From Phoronis ovalis (lineage: Eukaryota > Phoronida > Phoronidae), in contig JAOXYB010033273.1 in the NCBI GenBank assembly GCA_028565635.1, forward strand, positions 1 to 14,272: 14,272 nucleotides of DNA, read 5' to 3'. The notes beneath the pieces were generated by a model. That model was given only the letters and a program-made list of their open reading frames with translations. It had not been told where the DNA came from and ran no database searches. Of this stretch, positions 1-7,520 are shown piece after piece. The stretch's first letter is position 1. Each line of letters starts with the position of its first letter. Both the position numbers and the translations under genes were made by a program.

Positions 1-848
1 GGATACCGGGATGGATTTCGTTGCTTTAACAGGTTTCCCATTACTTGTGAGCTTTTGCTATTCCAGATTGATATACATATGCATGTTTATGTCTGTTTAA
101 TTATTAAAACCACATCAAGTACCAATTACACGTTAATACCAAAAGGCCATATTTCAGAAGTTCACCTCGTGCTCCATTAAAAGTAGGAATAATTTATTGT
201 AGATGTCATCCCGTAGCCATCCACGAGTACATTAGTATTTCGTTATTTCCCAGCATGCTATTCTGATTAGGACCTCGTCAATATACTAGCGTACTCAACA
301 GTTTTGTGAACTAACTACGCACATATGCTTTGCTTTTACATTTTTCTGATAACTGTATTGCAACCATGGTTGTATACTTTTAACACCAAGAAAAATGATG
401 TATTCACACTATTTATGATACTTGACATTAGTTGTCCGAGTAGTCCGTCTGGCTGGCTGTTCAATACATATATTACCATATTAAACTTTAGTTTTGAGTG
501 ATTTTGCACAAGTTCGCACAAGTCAATATGTTTTAGATTTGAGTCCATCCAACATAATAAAATTACATATTGCCAAACATTTGTCGTTGGTTACCTTTTT
601 AAAAATATTTCAGCTCTTCATTTATTCTAGAATATATGTATATCCTAGATTTATTCAATTAGCTAGTAACGATTAATAAACTTCATTATCGAACACCGGT
701 CTGTGCAATCGTAAAAGGTTAGGCTGGAAAATACATTACATTTAGTAATTTTTCTAACATTGGCCTGTGTTGACATGAATTGTAATAAATGTGAAGAAGT
801 GGTACATTACAACTTAAGTGAAAGTATTTTATCCTTTTATAATTCCAG
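1..848 (+). other. Intron of the transporter gene, incomplete at its 5' end
   Basis: No exon was recognised here. The exon at 849 needs an upstream exon ending in two bases of a codon, probably AG for Arg of the LIR/MFP junction common in this family. I saw no stretch encoding the expected end of TM3 and following loop. Short open frames here (for example 494-676) are AT-rich and resemble nothing. A small imperfect tandem lies near 504-523, where gcacaagt occurs twice 10 bases apart. Confidence 0.6.
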
Positions 849-891
849 GATGATGTTTCCTGATAACTTGGTGACAGCATGCTTTCAACAG
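849..891 (+). CDS. SLC1 transporter exon a (start of the large extracellular loop)
   Basis: The acceptor is attccag at 842-848 and the donor is gttggt from 892. The exon is 43 bases. Its first G completes a codon from the missing upstream exon, then 14 codons read [14 protein letters not shown]. This matches the FP-N-LV-A-CF pattern at the start of the TM3-TM4 loop in EAATs. It ends in phase 0. It is the most 5' exon I can identify, and its smallness makes it easy for gene callers to miss. Confidence 0.85.
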
Positions 892-3800
892 GTTGGTAGA
901 AATCTTGATTAGCACACTATTTAAAAAATAATGTATCAAATTTAAATTGTATAGAAATTCTTCCACAATCTAATCATTACATTTCTTTACATTCGCACCC
1001 GCCAGATGGCATGATACAAATATCAAAGAGTTTTCAACGCTTTAATTTAATCATTTCATTTTCTTTGGCGTTGACGTGTTTATCACATTTTGTTGACAAT
1101 GACAATAGAGTATTTCTGAAGTTCATTTTTTCAGTGATATGTTATTTGAGAAGTTTAAACACAATGTCTTATTGTCCGCTATTTTTATTGTGCTTGATTA
1201 CTGTCCCGTCAGACACTAGGGAAGAGCAATTTTGAAATATATTTTTTGATCAGATAATCTACATAATATGATTTAATTGTATTATATGTTGACTTGTAGC
1301 AAAAGACTGTGCAGGAATACATTCTTGTGTATCCACCTCAGAACTCGTCCAACCTCACAAACTTGACAGAAGGCATGACAACAACTATGCACTGTAAGCG
1401 CCATATTACTGTTATAAATGTAAAATTTAAAGATATCGTTTCTAGATATGACGTAGCCAGATACAAATATATCAGATTTCAATTTACTACAGAGCAATAG
1501 GCCTGGGATTATCTTAGTGTGCTGGGCTCTTGGAGACGTGTCGGTCTTTGAGTCGAAATAATAGCCCGGGCGTAATAGGTGTAAATCTGCACATAACGCT
1601 TTCGGGTCAATGCCTTGCATCTATGCGATACCTCCGATGGAGACTCTATTTTTTTATGAGATCCTGGTAGAGCTACCCTAATTTATAATCATTAGTCTGT
1701 GAAGATATGTTACCACAGGTTATCTTTAAGGTTTAGACGAACCTCAGTCTCTATTGGGTAAAACTTTAAACTTCTGCTTTTAAAGGTTATTAATTCAAAA
1801 ATAAGTCATCCTTATCTTTATCCAGCATCAAATTCTTTACCCCGAGGCAATATATTAATTATTGTAGGCATTATTGCACATTGCATTGTTACAGAGTAAA
1901 TATCAGGTGATATTACAATAAAAATATGCAGAAGACAAGGTCATGAACTTTAATGCGCTTTCGTTACTTGCAAGGAAGATATCGCCGGAAAACTAAATAG
2001 TTTCGAATTTACAGAAATTGTAACTATGTGTACTAAAGAAGTTTCAAATAAATAACAAATTTGAAAAAAGTGTTTCACGTATTTTTATACTGTGTAGACG
2101 AATATGATTGCTCACTGCGTCAAACATGTATTTTACACCTGGTATTATAATACTGCAAACTATATTTTGGCATTTCGAGCTGGGGTTCTGATAGTATATA
2201 TAACATGACGTTTTGTCAATTCCCTTTTTTTAGCAAGTATCAAGCCCGAAGTCATTATCACTGGCTATGCACTTGAAACTAGCAGCGGCATGAATATTCT
2301 GGGAATTCTGGTATTCTCCATCGCTTTTGGTTTAATATTGGCGAGAATGGGAGCACAAGCTAAACCACTGGTAGATTTCTTCAACTGCATGAATGAAGCC
2401 ATAATGCGATTAATTACAGTTGTAATATGGTAATTAATAATTATATTTTTACATGAATAACATTTTTAAGTCAGTAATTACAAATTTAAATTAATTTTAA
2501 AAATGTGTAACTTTTGTAAATAATCGAGGGCACAAATCCATTTTATGATTCTCGCTTTTAAGTGAGCAAATTTCGTAATTTGTACAGGTACGTAATTTGC
2601 ATTTGATCTCTGAACATAGCCACATTATTCATAACACTGAAATAGTCACACTAATTACTTAACGCGACTAATGACCGATTTTCAAAAAATGGTGCTTTCT
2701 TACAGGTATTCTCCTATTGGAGTTATGTTTTTAATTGCGGCTAAACTGGTTGCAATGGATGATATAGCTGAGCTGTTTAAAATGCTTGGTTTATATGCTG
2801 CCACAGTCATGGCTGGATTGGCAATTCATGGCCTCATTGTATTGCCGTTACTTTACTTGATTTTTGTGCGCAAGAACCCAGTAAAATATATTTACGGAGT
2901 ATTAGAAGCATTGGTAACTGCTCTTGGAACTGCGTCCAGGTAATTATTGTATATTATAATGTCTACTTTTCCATATTACCGCAAACATTTTAAGGAATCT
3001 ATCCCAAACTATTTAATTTGATTTTATTAAAACTGAGTGTAACTAAAACACAGGATAGCACGAAATAAACAGATCATACCACATATTTTTCATAAAATTT
3101 TCATTCATCAAGTTTGGCTTAAACTTTTATATTTTTTCCAGTTCTTTATTTTCTACTCCAGCTACATTGCTTGTTCACGACTATGTAATAACTGTTTGTT
3201 TATTTTAACAAAGTACTGTTTGTTGAAAAGTTGTTAAAAACGGTTCAACAAAATCAAAAATCAATATTTTTTAAATGATTATAAATTTTTGGAATATTTT
3301 CAGAGGGCCCTTACCAAAGAATTTATTATTGTAACGCTACTTTTTTAAATTTTGAGAAAAAGGTATATCTTGATATTTATTTCAACACCAAAAACTCTCT
3401 TTGGAAAGCTTGGCAGTTAACTGAGTTTGTGTAATTTTAATTTAAGCAATAAAAACAGTTTCTCGAATAGGGAATTGAATTTATTTTCGAAAAGTATGAG
3501 CTGCTTTGTTGTTGAAATAGAAACAAAAAAACAGTACTCCAGTGTTCTGTTTATTTCGTGTCATCTTGTAGTTCTGTATCTCTTCTTAATGCTGCAAGTA
3601 TTAATACGAGAATGACATATAAACATAGAATATGTATTACTAGACTAGTCAGTCACTTATCTTGCCGTTGACAGTGGATGAATTTTCGTGTTCGCGTTTT
3701 GGCTCTTTGAATCTGTCTTGTATTACCGAAGATTTCTATGCAAGGAATGAACTTGAACAATATGGTAATTGGTCTTTTTTCGACTCATTCTCCCATAGAA

Positions 3801-6268
3801 CCAGATTGAAAGTAAATTTCGCTTTCTTTTCGATTTTTCTGTAGTGACCAGAAACTGCATTCTTTCTGACTCTCAAATGTGTTGACTAATTTGACAAGTC
3901 TCCAATTCAATTAAATGTTAGGAAGATGATTCCGAGCATTCTTTTGCAGCAATCATTTAGGGTTTTTCTTCTTTTGCTATGAGAGTCAATCTTTCAGATA
4001 CTGTAGCAGGGTAACTTTCTACTACTGCTGTATATAGCCTGATTTTTTGTACGAGGTAGGTATTAGTCAGTCTGAATCAATTTATCCGTTATTGTTCCGT
4101 ACCTTCTCAACTGCAGCTTACAATAGTAGGCATAACAGTGGATTCGTGCAATAGGTCAATCACACAGAGAAAAGCTGATCTCGATTGATCAAAAGTTTGA
4201 TGACGTATTTAATTCGCTTTGTTAAATTGGAGGAATAAAACGACAATTGACTATGGTTAAGGCCAGACGTTAGTTGAGGAGATACGGAATACAAACGGAT
4301 GGATTTATTCAGACTGTTACAGAGTATACTGTATTAATAAAACTAGTATAGTATGAAGTGTGATGTAACTCAGACTTTTTTTCCACCGATGCTAAAAAAA
4401 ATTGGCCTGTTAATCTTATAGTAGAAATGTGCTGATAATTGCACAGGACAGATTTTGTGTTTTACTGTTTGATATTGCTATATCTCTATATAAAGTGGAT
4501 ATGTTATGAAACAAGAAAAAAGTTTATTTTTATATAACATACATATTTTAGCTCGGCTACCCTTCCAGTAACATTTCGTTGTTTGGAAGAAAACAATCGT
4601 ATTGATCGACGAGTTACGCGATTTGTTCTACCAGTGGGCGCCACAATCAACATGGACGGCACAGCTTTGTATGAGGCAGTGGCTGCCATTTTCATTGCTC
4701 AGCTTAATGGCTTGGATCTTGATGCTGGTCAAATTATAACTATCAGGTACGATTAAGTCTTATGTATGAAAGAAAAAGTAATAATAAGTTTAATGGATAA
4801 TATAAAAAATGCTTATTATACATGACATACACATAAAGTACAAAACTTAAGCTATGTTCAAAAACAAAATGCTTACTAACAAATTATATACAAAACTTAT
4901 ACCTACAAATTAAAAAACTAAATATTGTACAAAAATTGAGATTGTGCTAACCGGTATAAAAGAACGAGTTAAAAGCTCGCCCTGTGATGTCGAAATGGGA
5001 GCGTAAATTGAACGCCCAGCCAGGTTCCTCTCCTCATGAAAGCTCATCTAGTGTGATTGTTATATAATCGAAGACAACTCTGCAGGCATGTATACAATAA
5101 ACTCTTTACTGCAGGCTCAATTGTTTTGTGCACAACACGTAAGATTTAATAGGAATTATTCGTATTCGTAGAAAAACATTTACTACGAATAGATACATTA
5201 ACTGGGATTACGTTATTTAAAAAATCTCATTGCTAACTGCTGTCGTGGCAATTCGATTTAATCGACATTGTATTTTCACGCTGTTTATCAATTTTCCTTA
5301 ACCCAAACCGTTAACATATAAGTGCCACAAAAAATATTAAAACAGTTCTTCTATTTTGTTTTCTAGTATCACTGCCACGTTGGCTTCCATTGGAGCTGCT
5401 GGTGTTCCGCAGGCTGGGTTGGTTACCATGTCTATTGTACTGACGGCCGTTGGACTTCCACAAACAGATGTCGTATACATTATTGCCATTGATTGGCTCC
5501 TGTAAGAACGCCTGTATTATTTTGACTAAGTTGTAACGGTAAACCCCACCTGCTGTTGAATGTTTCAGTGGTCGCGTGATTTCGTGGCGATATTTTATCA
5601 ACGGAGATTACCCACAGAAGGGTATAGAAGAATCCGATTTGCACGATTTATTTTTACTTCGACATCTTAATATAACTATCATCAGTAGCTGTGTTCTTTT
5701 TCGTATTGGCATCAAGTCATTATTATATTACAGTTATTTCATGTTTTAGGACAACATAATACCTTGTTTGAATCTGCAAAGCAATGTAGTTCTTTCCAGA
5801 TAATTCAATGCAACATGTACACATCTTTGTGCAACTGCACTCTCCCCTTTCATTATGCGTGTCTCCCCTTTCATTATGCGTGTCTCCCTTTCATTATGCG
5901 TGTCTCCCTTTCATTATGCGTGTCTCCCCTTTCATTATGCGTGTCTCCCCTTTCATTATGCGTGTCATTTTGTAGCATTTTGCCAGATCGAGAATACTGA
6001 CCATGAGATGCATTTATTTTACGGCATTTATCTTATTTGTTTTGTTTTCTCTGTTAATAGGGACAGATTCCGTACCATGATCAATGTGTTGGGAGACAGT
6101 TTTGGTGCTGGTATTGTGTACAGATTCACTAAATCATCTTTGATGGAGGATGACGAGGATGACACGCTCTCCGATTCCAATGAACGCCCACCAAGTTACT
6201 CCAAGGCGTCCTCTCTGAATGGAAATGAAAACAAGGCTTACGAGTTAGAGGATAACACTGCAATGTAA
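849..6268 (+). CDS. Excitatory amino acid transporter (SLC1 family), 3' part, seven joined exons
   Basis: This gene encodes a Na+-dependent glutamate/aspartate carrier of the plasma membrane, SLC1/EAAT family. The exons 849-891, 1300-1393, 2234-2429, 2706-2939, 4552-4746, 5367-5501 and 6061-6268 all have GT...AG borders and compatible phases (2 entering, then 0,1,2,2,2,2). They give 367 residues and a stop. Family landmarks appear in the right order: FPDNLV..CFQQ, an extracellular loop with three N-glycosylation sequons, TM4-TM6, HP1 serines (TASSSATLP), TM7 NMDGT with the downstream YE, HP2 (AAGVPQAG), and TM8 DRFRT...NVLGDS. The Arg of DRFRT (EAAC1 Arg447 equivalent) contacts the substrate side-chain carboxylate, and the TM7 Glu supports K+/H+ coupling in known EAATs. 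Together they argue for an EAAT rather than a neutral ASCT carrier. The N-terminal scaffold region (about TM1-TM3) is missing because the window starts inside the gene. Which vertebrate paralogue is closest cannot be settled by eye, so no symbol is given. Confidence 0.95.
892..1299 (+). other. Intron 1
   Basis: This 408-base phase 0 intron runs from gttggt to cttgtag. It is AT-rich. The open frame at 1011-1235 has no family resemblance and no plausible exon borders that keep the transporter frame. I see no repeat or RNA in it. Confidence 0.8.
1300..1393 (+). CDS. SLC1 transporter exon b (glycosylated extracellular loop)
   Basis: The acceptor is cttgtag (AG at 1298-1299) and the donor is gtaagc from 1394, close to the consensus. 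The 94 bases encode 31 residues starting [13 protein letters not shown] plus the first base of a Ser codon. Three N-glycosylation sequons sit close together: NSS (Asn codon 1342), NLT (1351) and NLT (1360). In EAATs this segment is the variable, glycosylated extracellular loop before TM4c, so sequence divergence is expected. Phase joins cleanly to 2234 (T plus CA gives Ser). The segment itself has little family similarity; its placement rests on phase, borders and position. Confidence 0.8.
1394..2233 (+). other. Intron 2
   Basis: This 840-base phase 1 intron runs from gtaagc to ctttttttag. It contains a more GC-rich tRNA-like segment at 1501-1655, described separately. The remainder is AT-rich without recognisable content. 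A minus-strand open frame at 1282-1620 overlaps exon b and this segment and is judged a shadow. Confidence 0.8.
1501..1655 (+). repeat. Candidate tRNA-derived short interspersed element (SINE-like)
   Basis: Bases 1501-1507 (gcctggg) can pair over seven positions, one of them a G-T wobble, with 1565-1571 (cccgggc). The span with a following G is 72 bases, the size of a tRNA without CCA. A gtcgaaa sequence at about 1552-1558 sits where a T-loop would be. The D, anticodon and T stems are poor, so this is not an intact tRNA gene. About 80 bases of comparatively GC-rich body follow, including a ctcc..ggag hairpin near 1632-1642. A run of seven T at 1649-1655 would suit a Pol III terminator. A tRNA-headed SINE is the natural reading; chance pairing is the alternative. 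No target duplication was identified. Confidence 0.35.
2234..2429 (+). CDS. SLC1 transporter exon c (end of loop, TM4c and TM5 region)
   Basis: The acceptor is ctttttttag (AG 2232-2233) and the donor is gtaatt from 2430. The 196 bases complete the split Ser codon and encode 64 residues, including [20 protein letters not shown], then [18 protein letters not shown]. These match the conserved G-NVLGL-VFS-AFG and FF-LNEAIM segments of EAATs. The exon ends with the first two bases of the Trp codon (TG|G) that precedes YSPIG. In the fold this covers the end of the extracellular loop, TM4c and TM5. Confidence 0.95.
2430..2705 (+). other. Intron 3
   Basis: This is the shortest intron, 276 bases, phase 2, gtaatt to ttcttacag. 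Nothing else was recognised in it. An open frame beginning at 2671 simply reads through its 3' end into exon d. Confidence 0.85.
2706..2939 (+). CDS. SLC1 transporter exon d (TM5-TM6 and first half of HP1)
   Basis: The acceptor is cttacag (AG 2704-2705) and the donor is gtaatt from 2940. The 234 bases complete Trp and encode 77 residues, from [15 protein letters not shown] to [11 protein letters not shown]. They match the YSP-GI-FLIA-K, HG---LPL-Y and ALGT-SSSA blocks of EAATs. TM6 lies around the [18 protein letters not shown] stretch. The exon splits the HP1 serine-rich loop: TCC at 2935-2937 is a full Ser codon and the next Ser is completed by the first base of exon e. HP1 is the inner gate and contacts substrate through backbone and serine groups in known structures. 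Confidence 0.97.
2940..4551 (+). other. Intron 4
   Basis: The largest visible intron, 1612 bases, phase 2, from gtaatt to acatattttag. It is AT-rich. Open frames at 3427-3615 and 3662-3844 show no family features, and I see no RNA gene, tandem repeat or transposase remnant. Confidence 0.8.
4552..4746 (+). CDS. SLC1 transporter exon e (HP1 second half and TM7)
   Basis: The acceptor is catattttag (AG 4550-4551) and the donor is gtacga from 4747. The 195 bases encode 64 full codons between two split Ser codons: [15 protein letters not shown], then [20 protein letters not shown] and [15 protein letters not shown]. The NMDGT motif (4649-4663) helps form Na+ and substrate sites in TM7. The Glu at 4673-4675 is the residue that in mammalian EAATs is needed for K+ counter-transport and proton coupling. 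It is kept here, supporting a functional acidic amino acid exchanger. This is the most conserved exon in the window. Confidence 0.98.
4747..5366 (+). other. Intron 5
   Basis: This 620-base phase 2 intron runs from gtacga to ttttctag. Bases 4989-5001 (gtcgaaatgggag) match in inverted form the left end of the candidate MITE-like element at 6866-7520. A minus-strand open frame at 5311-5601 is antisense to exon f. Nothing else was recognised. Confidence 0.75.
5367..5501 (+). CDS. SLC1 transporter exon f (HP2 and start of TM8)
   Basis: The acceptor is tgttttctag (AG 5365-5366) and the donor is gtaaga from 5502, near consensus. The 135 bases encode 44 full codons: [20 protein letters not shown], then [20 protein letters not shown] and IDWL, ending inside the next Leu codon. 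The AAGVPQAG loop of HP2 forms the outer gate that closes over substrate and Na+ in known structures. Conservation is near complete. If intron 6 were retained, the frame would reach TAA immediately after the Leu codon (CTG TAA at 5500-5505), losing TM8 and the tail. Confidence 0.98.
5502..6060 (+). other. Intron 6, containing a minisatellite
   Basis: This 559-base phase 2 intron runs from gtaaga to ctgttaatag. It contains a six-unit tandem repeat at 5842-5965, described separately. Open frames through the repeat (5764-6000 and 5855-6268) come from the repeat being stop-free. The second joins exon g in frame by reading through the acceptor and is not regarded as a separate gene. Confidence 0.85.
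5842..5965 (+). repeat. Minisatellite, six tandem units of 20-21 bases
   Basis: Units begin at 5842, 5863, 5884, 5904, 5924 and 5945, with lengths 21, 21, 20, 20, 21 and 21. The unit reads ctcccctttcattatgcgtg plus t. The only difference visible between units is one fewer C in the third and fourth. Near-identity implies recent expansion or ongoing homogenisation. The array is pyrimidine-rich on the transcribed strand and ends 95 bases before the acceptor of the last exon. Every unit contains an ATG, and both unit lengths are stop-free in some frames, which creates long spurious open frames. Confidence 0.97.
6061..6268 (+). CDS. SLC1 transporter exon g (TM8 and cytoplasmic C-terminal tail)
   Basis: The acceptor is ctgttaatag (AG 6059-6060) and the stop TAA is at 6266-6268. 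The first G completes Leu, then [20 protein letters not shown] continues TM8. The Arg codon at 6071-6073 is the substrate side-chain carboxylate ligand of EAATs, replaced in neutral ASCT carriers. NVLGD (6083-6097) carries conserved cation-site residues. The cytoplasmic tail starts near RFTKSS, then MEDDEDD makes an acidic cluster. A PPSY motif (6188-6199) fits the PPxY ligand of Nedd4-type WW domains. The end is Thr-Ala-Met, which fits a loose class I PDZ ligand. Regulation through these motifs is inferred, not shown. Confidence 0.96.
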
Positions 6269-6865
6269 ATTGAGAGGGATTCAACGATATTCTCTTGATG
6301 GTTTATGCGATATGTCGTTTAGAAGCAGCTCAATGTAAATGAAGAGCTGCTTTGCCATCAACATTAAATGGATTTTTATTTTTGAATATACTACAAATGA
6401 CAAATATTTTGAGTTCCTGAGATTTCTCTATTTACACGATCTTCCAAGTCTTCGCAGCGATTGTCTCGTGCTGATGGTTCATGCAATGTCTAGGAACACC
6501 CATCAATATGAATTTATAGCTTTTCAATATACCTCATATGTTACGCATTTTTTAAGATGTATGAGTACACCAAATGTGCATCGTAAAATTTAAAATGTGA
6601 CGCAATGTGAAATCACAAGTTTAATTGGATCGTTTTATTGATTTTTATAATCTCGATGAACTTTGTGCGGTTTTAAGATATTTTGAAATAATCCTGTTTA
6701 AAACATTCCATGATAAATATGATAAATATGTAATTTGTGAAGAAAAAACATTTTTTAATACATAAAGAATGTTTTATTGTATTTTTTATGTTTGTGAACA
6801 CAAAATGATATGTTATACTCTATATATTCTCTACTCCACATTGCGAAAACATGTCATCTACAAAT
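6269..6865 (+). other. 3' untranslated region of the transporter gene
   Basis: The sequence after the stop is AT-rich and has no further exon signal. An open frame at 6339-6593 shows no recognisable domain. Candidate cleavage signals are ATTAAA at 6363-6368 and the variant AATACA at 6757-6762. The latter is followed by a T/GT-rich stretch (about 6770-6796), the sort of downstream element that accompanies cleavage. The true 3' end cannot be fixed from sequence alone. Confidence 0.6.
6757..6762 (+). terminator. Candidate variant poly(A) signal, transporter gene
   Basis: AATACA is a weak variant of AATAAA. It lies about 490 bases after the stop, and a T- and GT-rich stretch begins within about 10 bases. 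Competing signals are ATTAAA at 6363-6368 and the canonical AATAAA at 7113-7118. Confidence 0.3.
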
Positions 6866-7520
6866 CTATCCTCCCATTTCGACTTGACCCTAGTAGGCCT
6901 ACAGCAGGAAGCCAATTAGAGGATTATAGGAACTGCTTTTAAATGCACTTGCAATTGGTACATTCTTCCCGATATATTTGGTAATAGTGTAAAAACTGGA
7001 ATATTAATTCTTTGAGTTTCATACTCGGCATGATTATCAAAGAGTTGCACGCAGAACGAAATGTGTTTTTAATGCACCACACAGCTGTTTTTACACATTT
7101 TATTGGGATTTAAATAAAATCTTATATTTTAGTACGGTTACTTGATTAATTAATTTTATGCTATTATGTCAAAATATATATATCCTTACCTAAAGATAAA
7201 GTGACCAATTTAGAATGTTGGCAAGTAAATGGTTCAATATTCCCCAGAAATATTTGGATCTGTTCAAAGCCCTAATTTCAGTAATACTGGGCCGATTTTT
7301 TAAATTCAAACTAGTAATTGTAATTTCACTGATATGTATTTATTTTCACATATCAGAGTAAGTTTTACAAGAAACCTATCAAAACATATGCGGGAAAAGA
7401 TTAGTGGATTGTAGTGAATAATTCGTTCGCATCTAATTAAGTCATTATCGGTATAAACTCCACGGGGAAGGCTAATCATTAAAACGTTTTAGATGGTTCT
7501 TACTTGAAATGGGAGGATAG
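6866..7520. mobile_element. Candidate MITE-like element with 15-bp terminal inverted repeats
   Basis: The left end 6866-6880 (ctatcctcccatttc) is the exact reverse complement of 7506-7520 (gaaatgggaggatag). The bases just outside are aaat at 6862-6865 and aaat at 7521-7524, which fits a 4-bp target duplication. The 655-base interior has no transposase-like frame, as expected for a non-autonomous element. Inverted similarity beyond 15 bp fades quickly. A partial third copy of the end (13 bases) occurs at 4989-5001. I infer a DNA-transposon relic; superfamily is not assigned. Confidence 0.4.
7113..7118 (+). terminator. Candidate canonical poly(A) signal
   Basis: This is the first canonical AATAAA I found downstream of the transporter stop, about 845 bases away. 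It lies inside the candidate MITE-like element. If used, the element would supply the transporter's 3' end. In AT-rich DNA the hexamer also occurs by chance; another is at 7813-7818. Confidence 0.3.

Noticed and set aside
1-50. Possible upstream transporter exon at the window edge with a donor at cag|gtttcc or ctt|gtgagc
   Set aside because: None of the frames gives the expected family sequence. The frame that fits the required phase 2 reads GYRDGFRCFN, unlike the expected loop, and the frame beginning DTGMDF would give a stop when joined to 849.
1501-1572. Functional tRNA gene
   Set aside because: Only the acceptor-like stem is good. D, anticodon and T stems are mostly mismatched, and no convincing box A is present.
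1282-1620. 112-codon minus-strand open frame
   Set aside because: It is antisense to exon b and overlaps the tRNA-like segment. It has no recognisable domain, and the sense strand is explained by the transporter.
5311-5601. 96-codon minus-strand open frame
   Set aside because: It is a shadow antisense to transporter exon f.
5764-6000. Repeat-protein gene encoding FHYACLP repeats
   Set aside because: It is the translation of a stop-free minisatellite inside an intron. The 20- and 21-base units shift frame relative to one another, which is not expected under coding selection.
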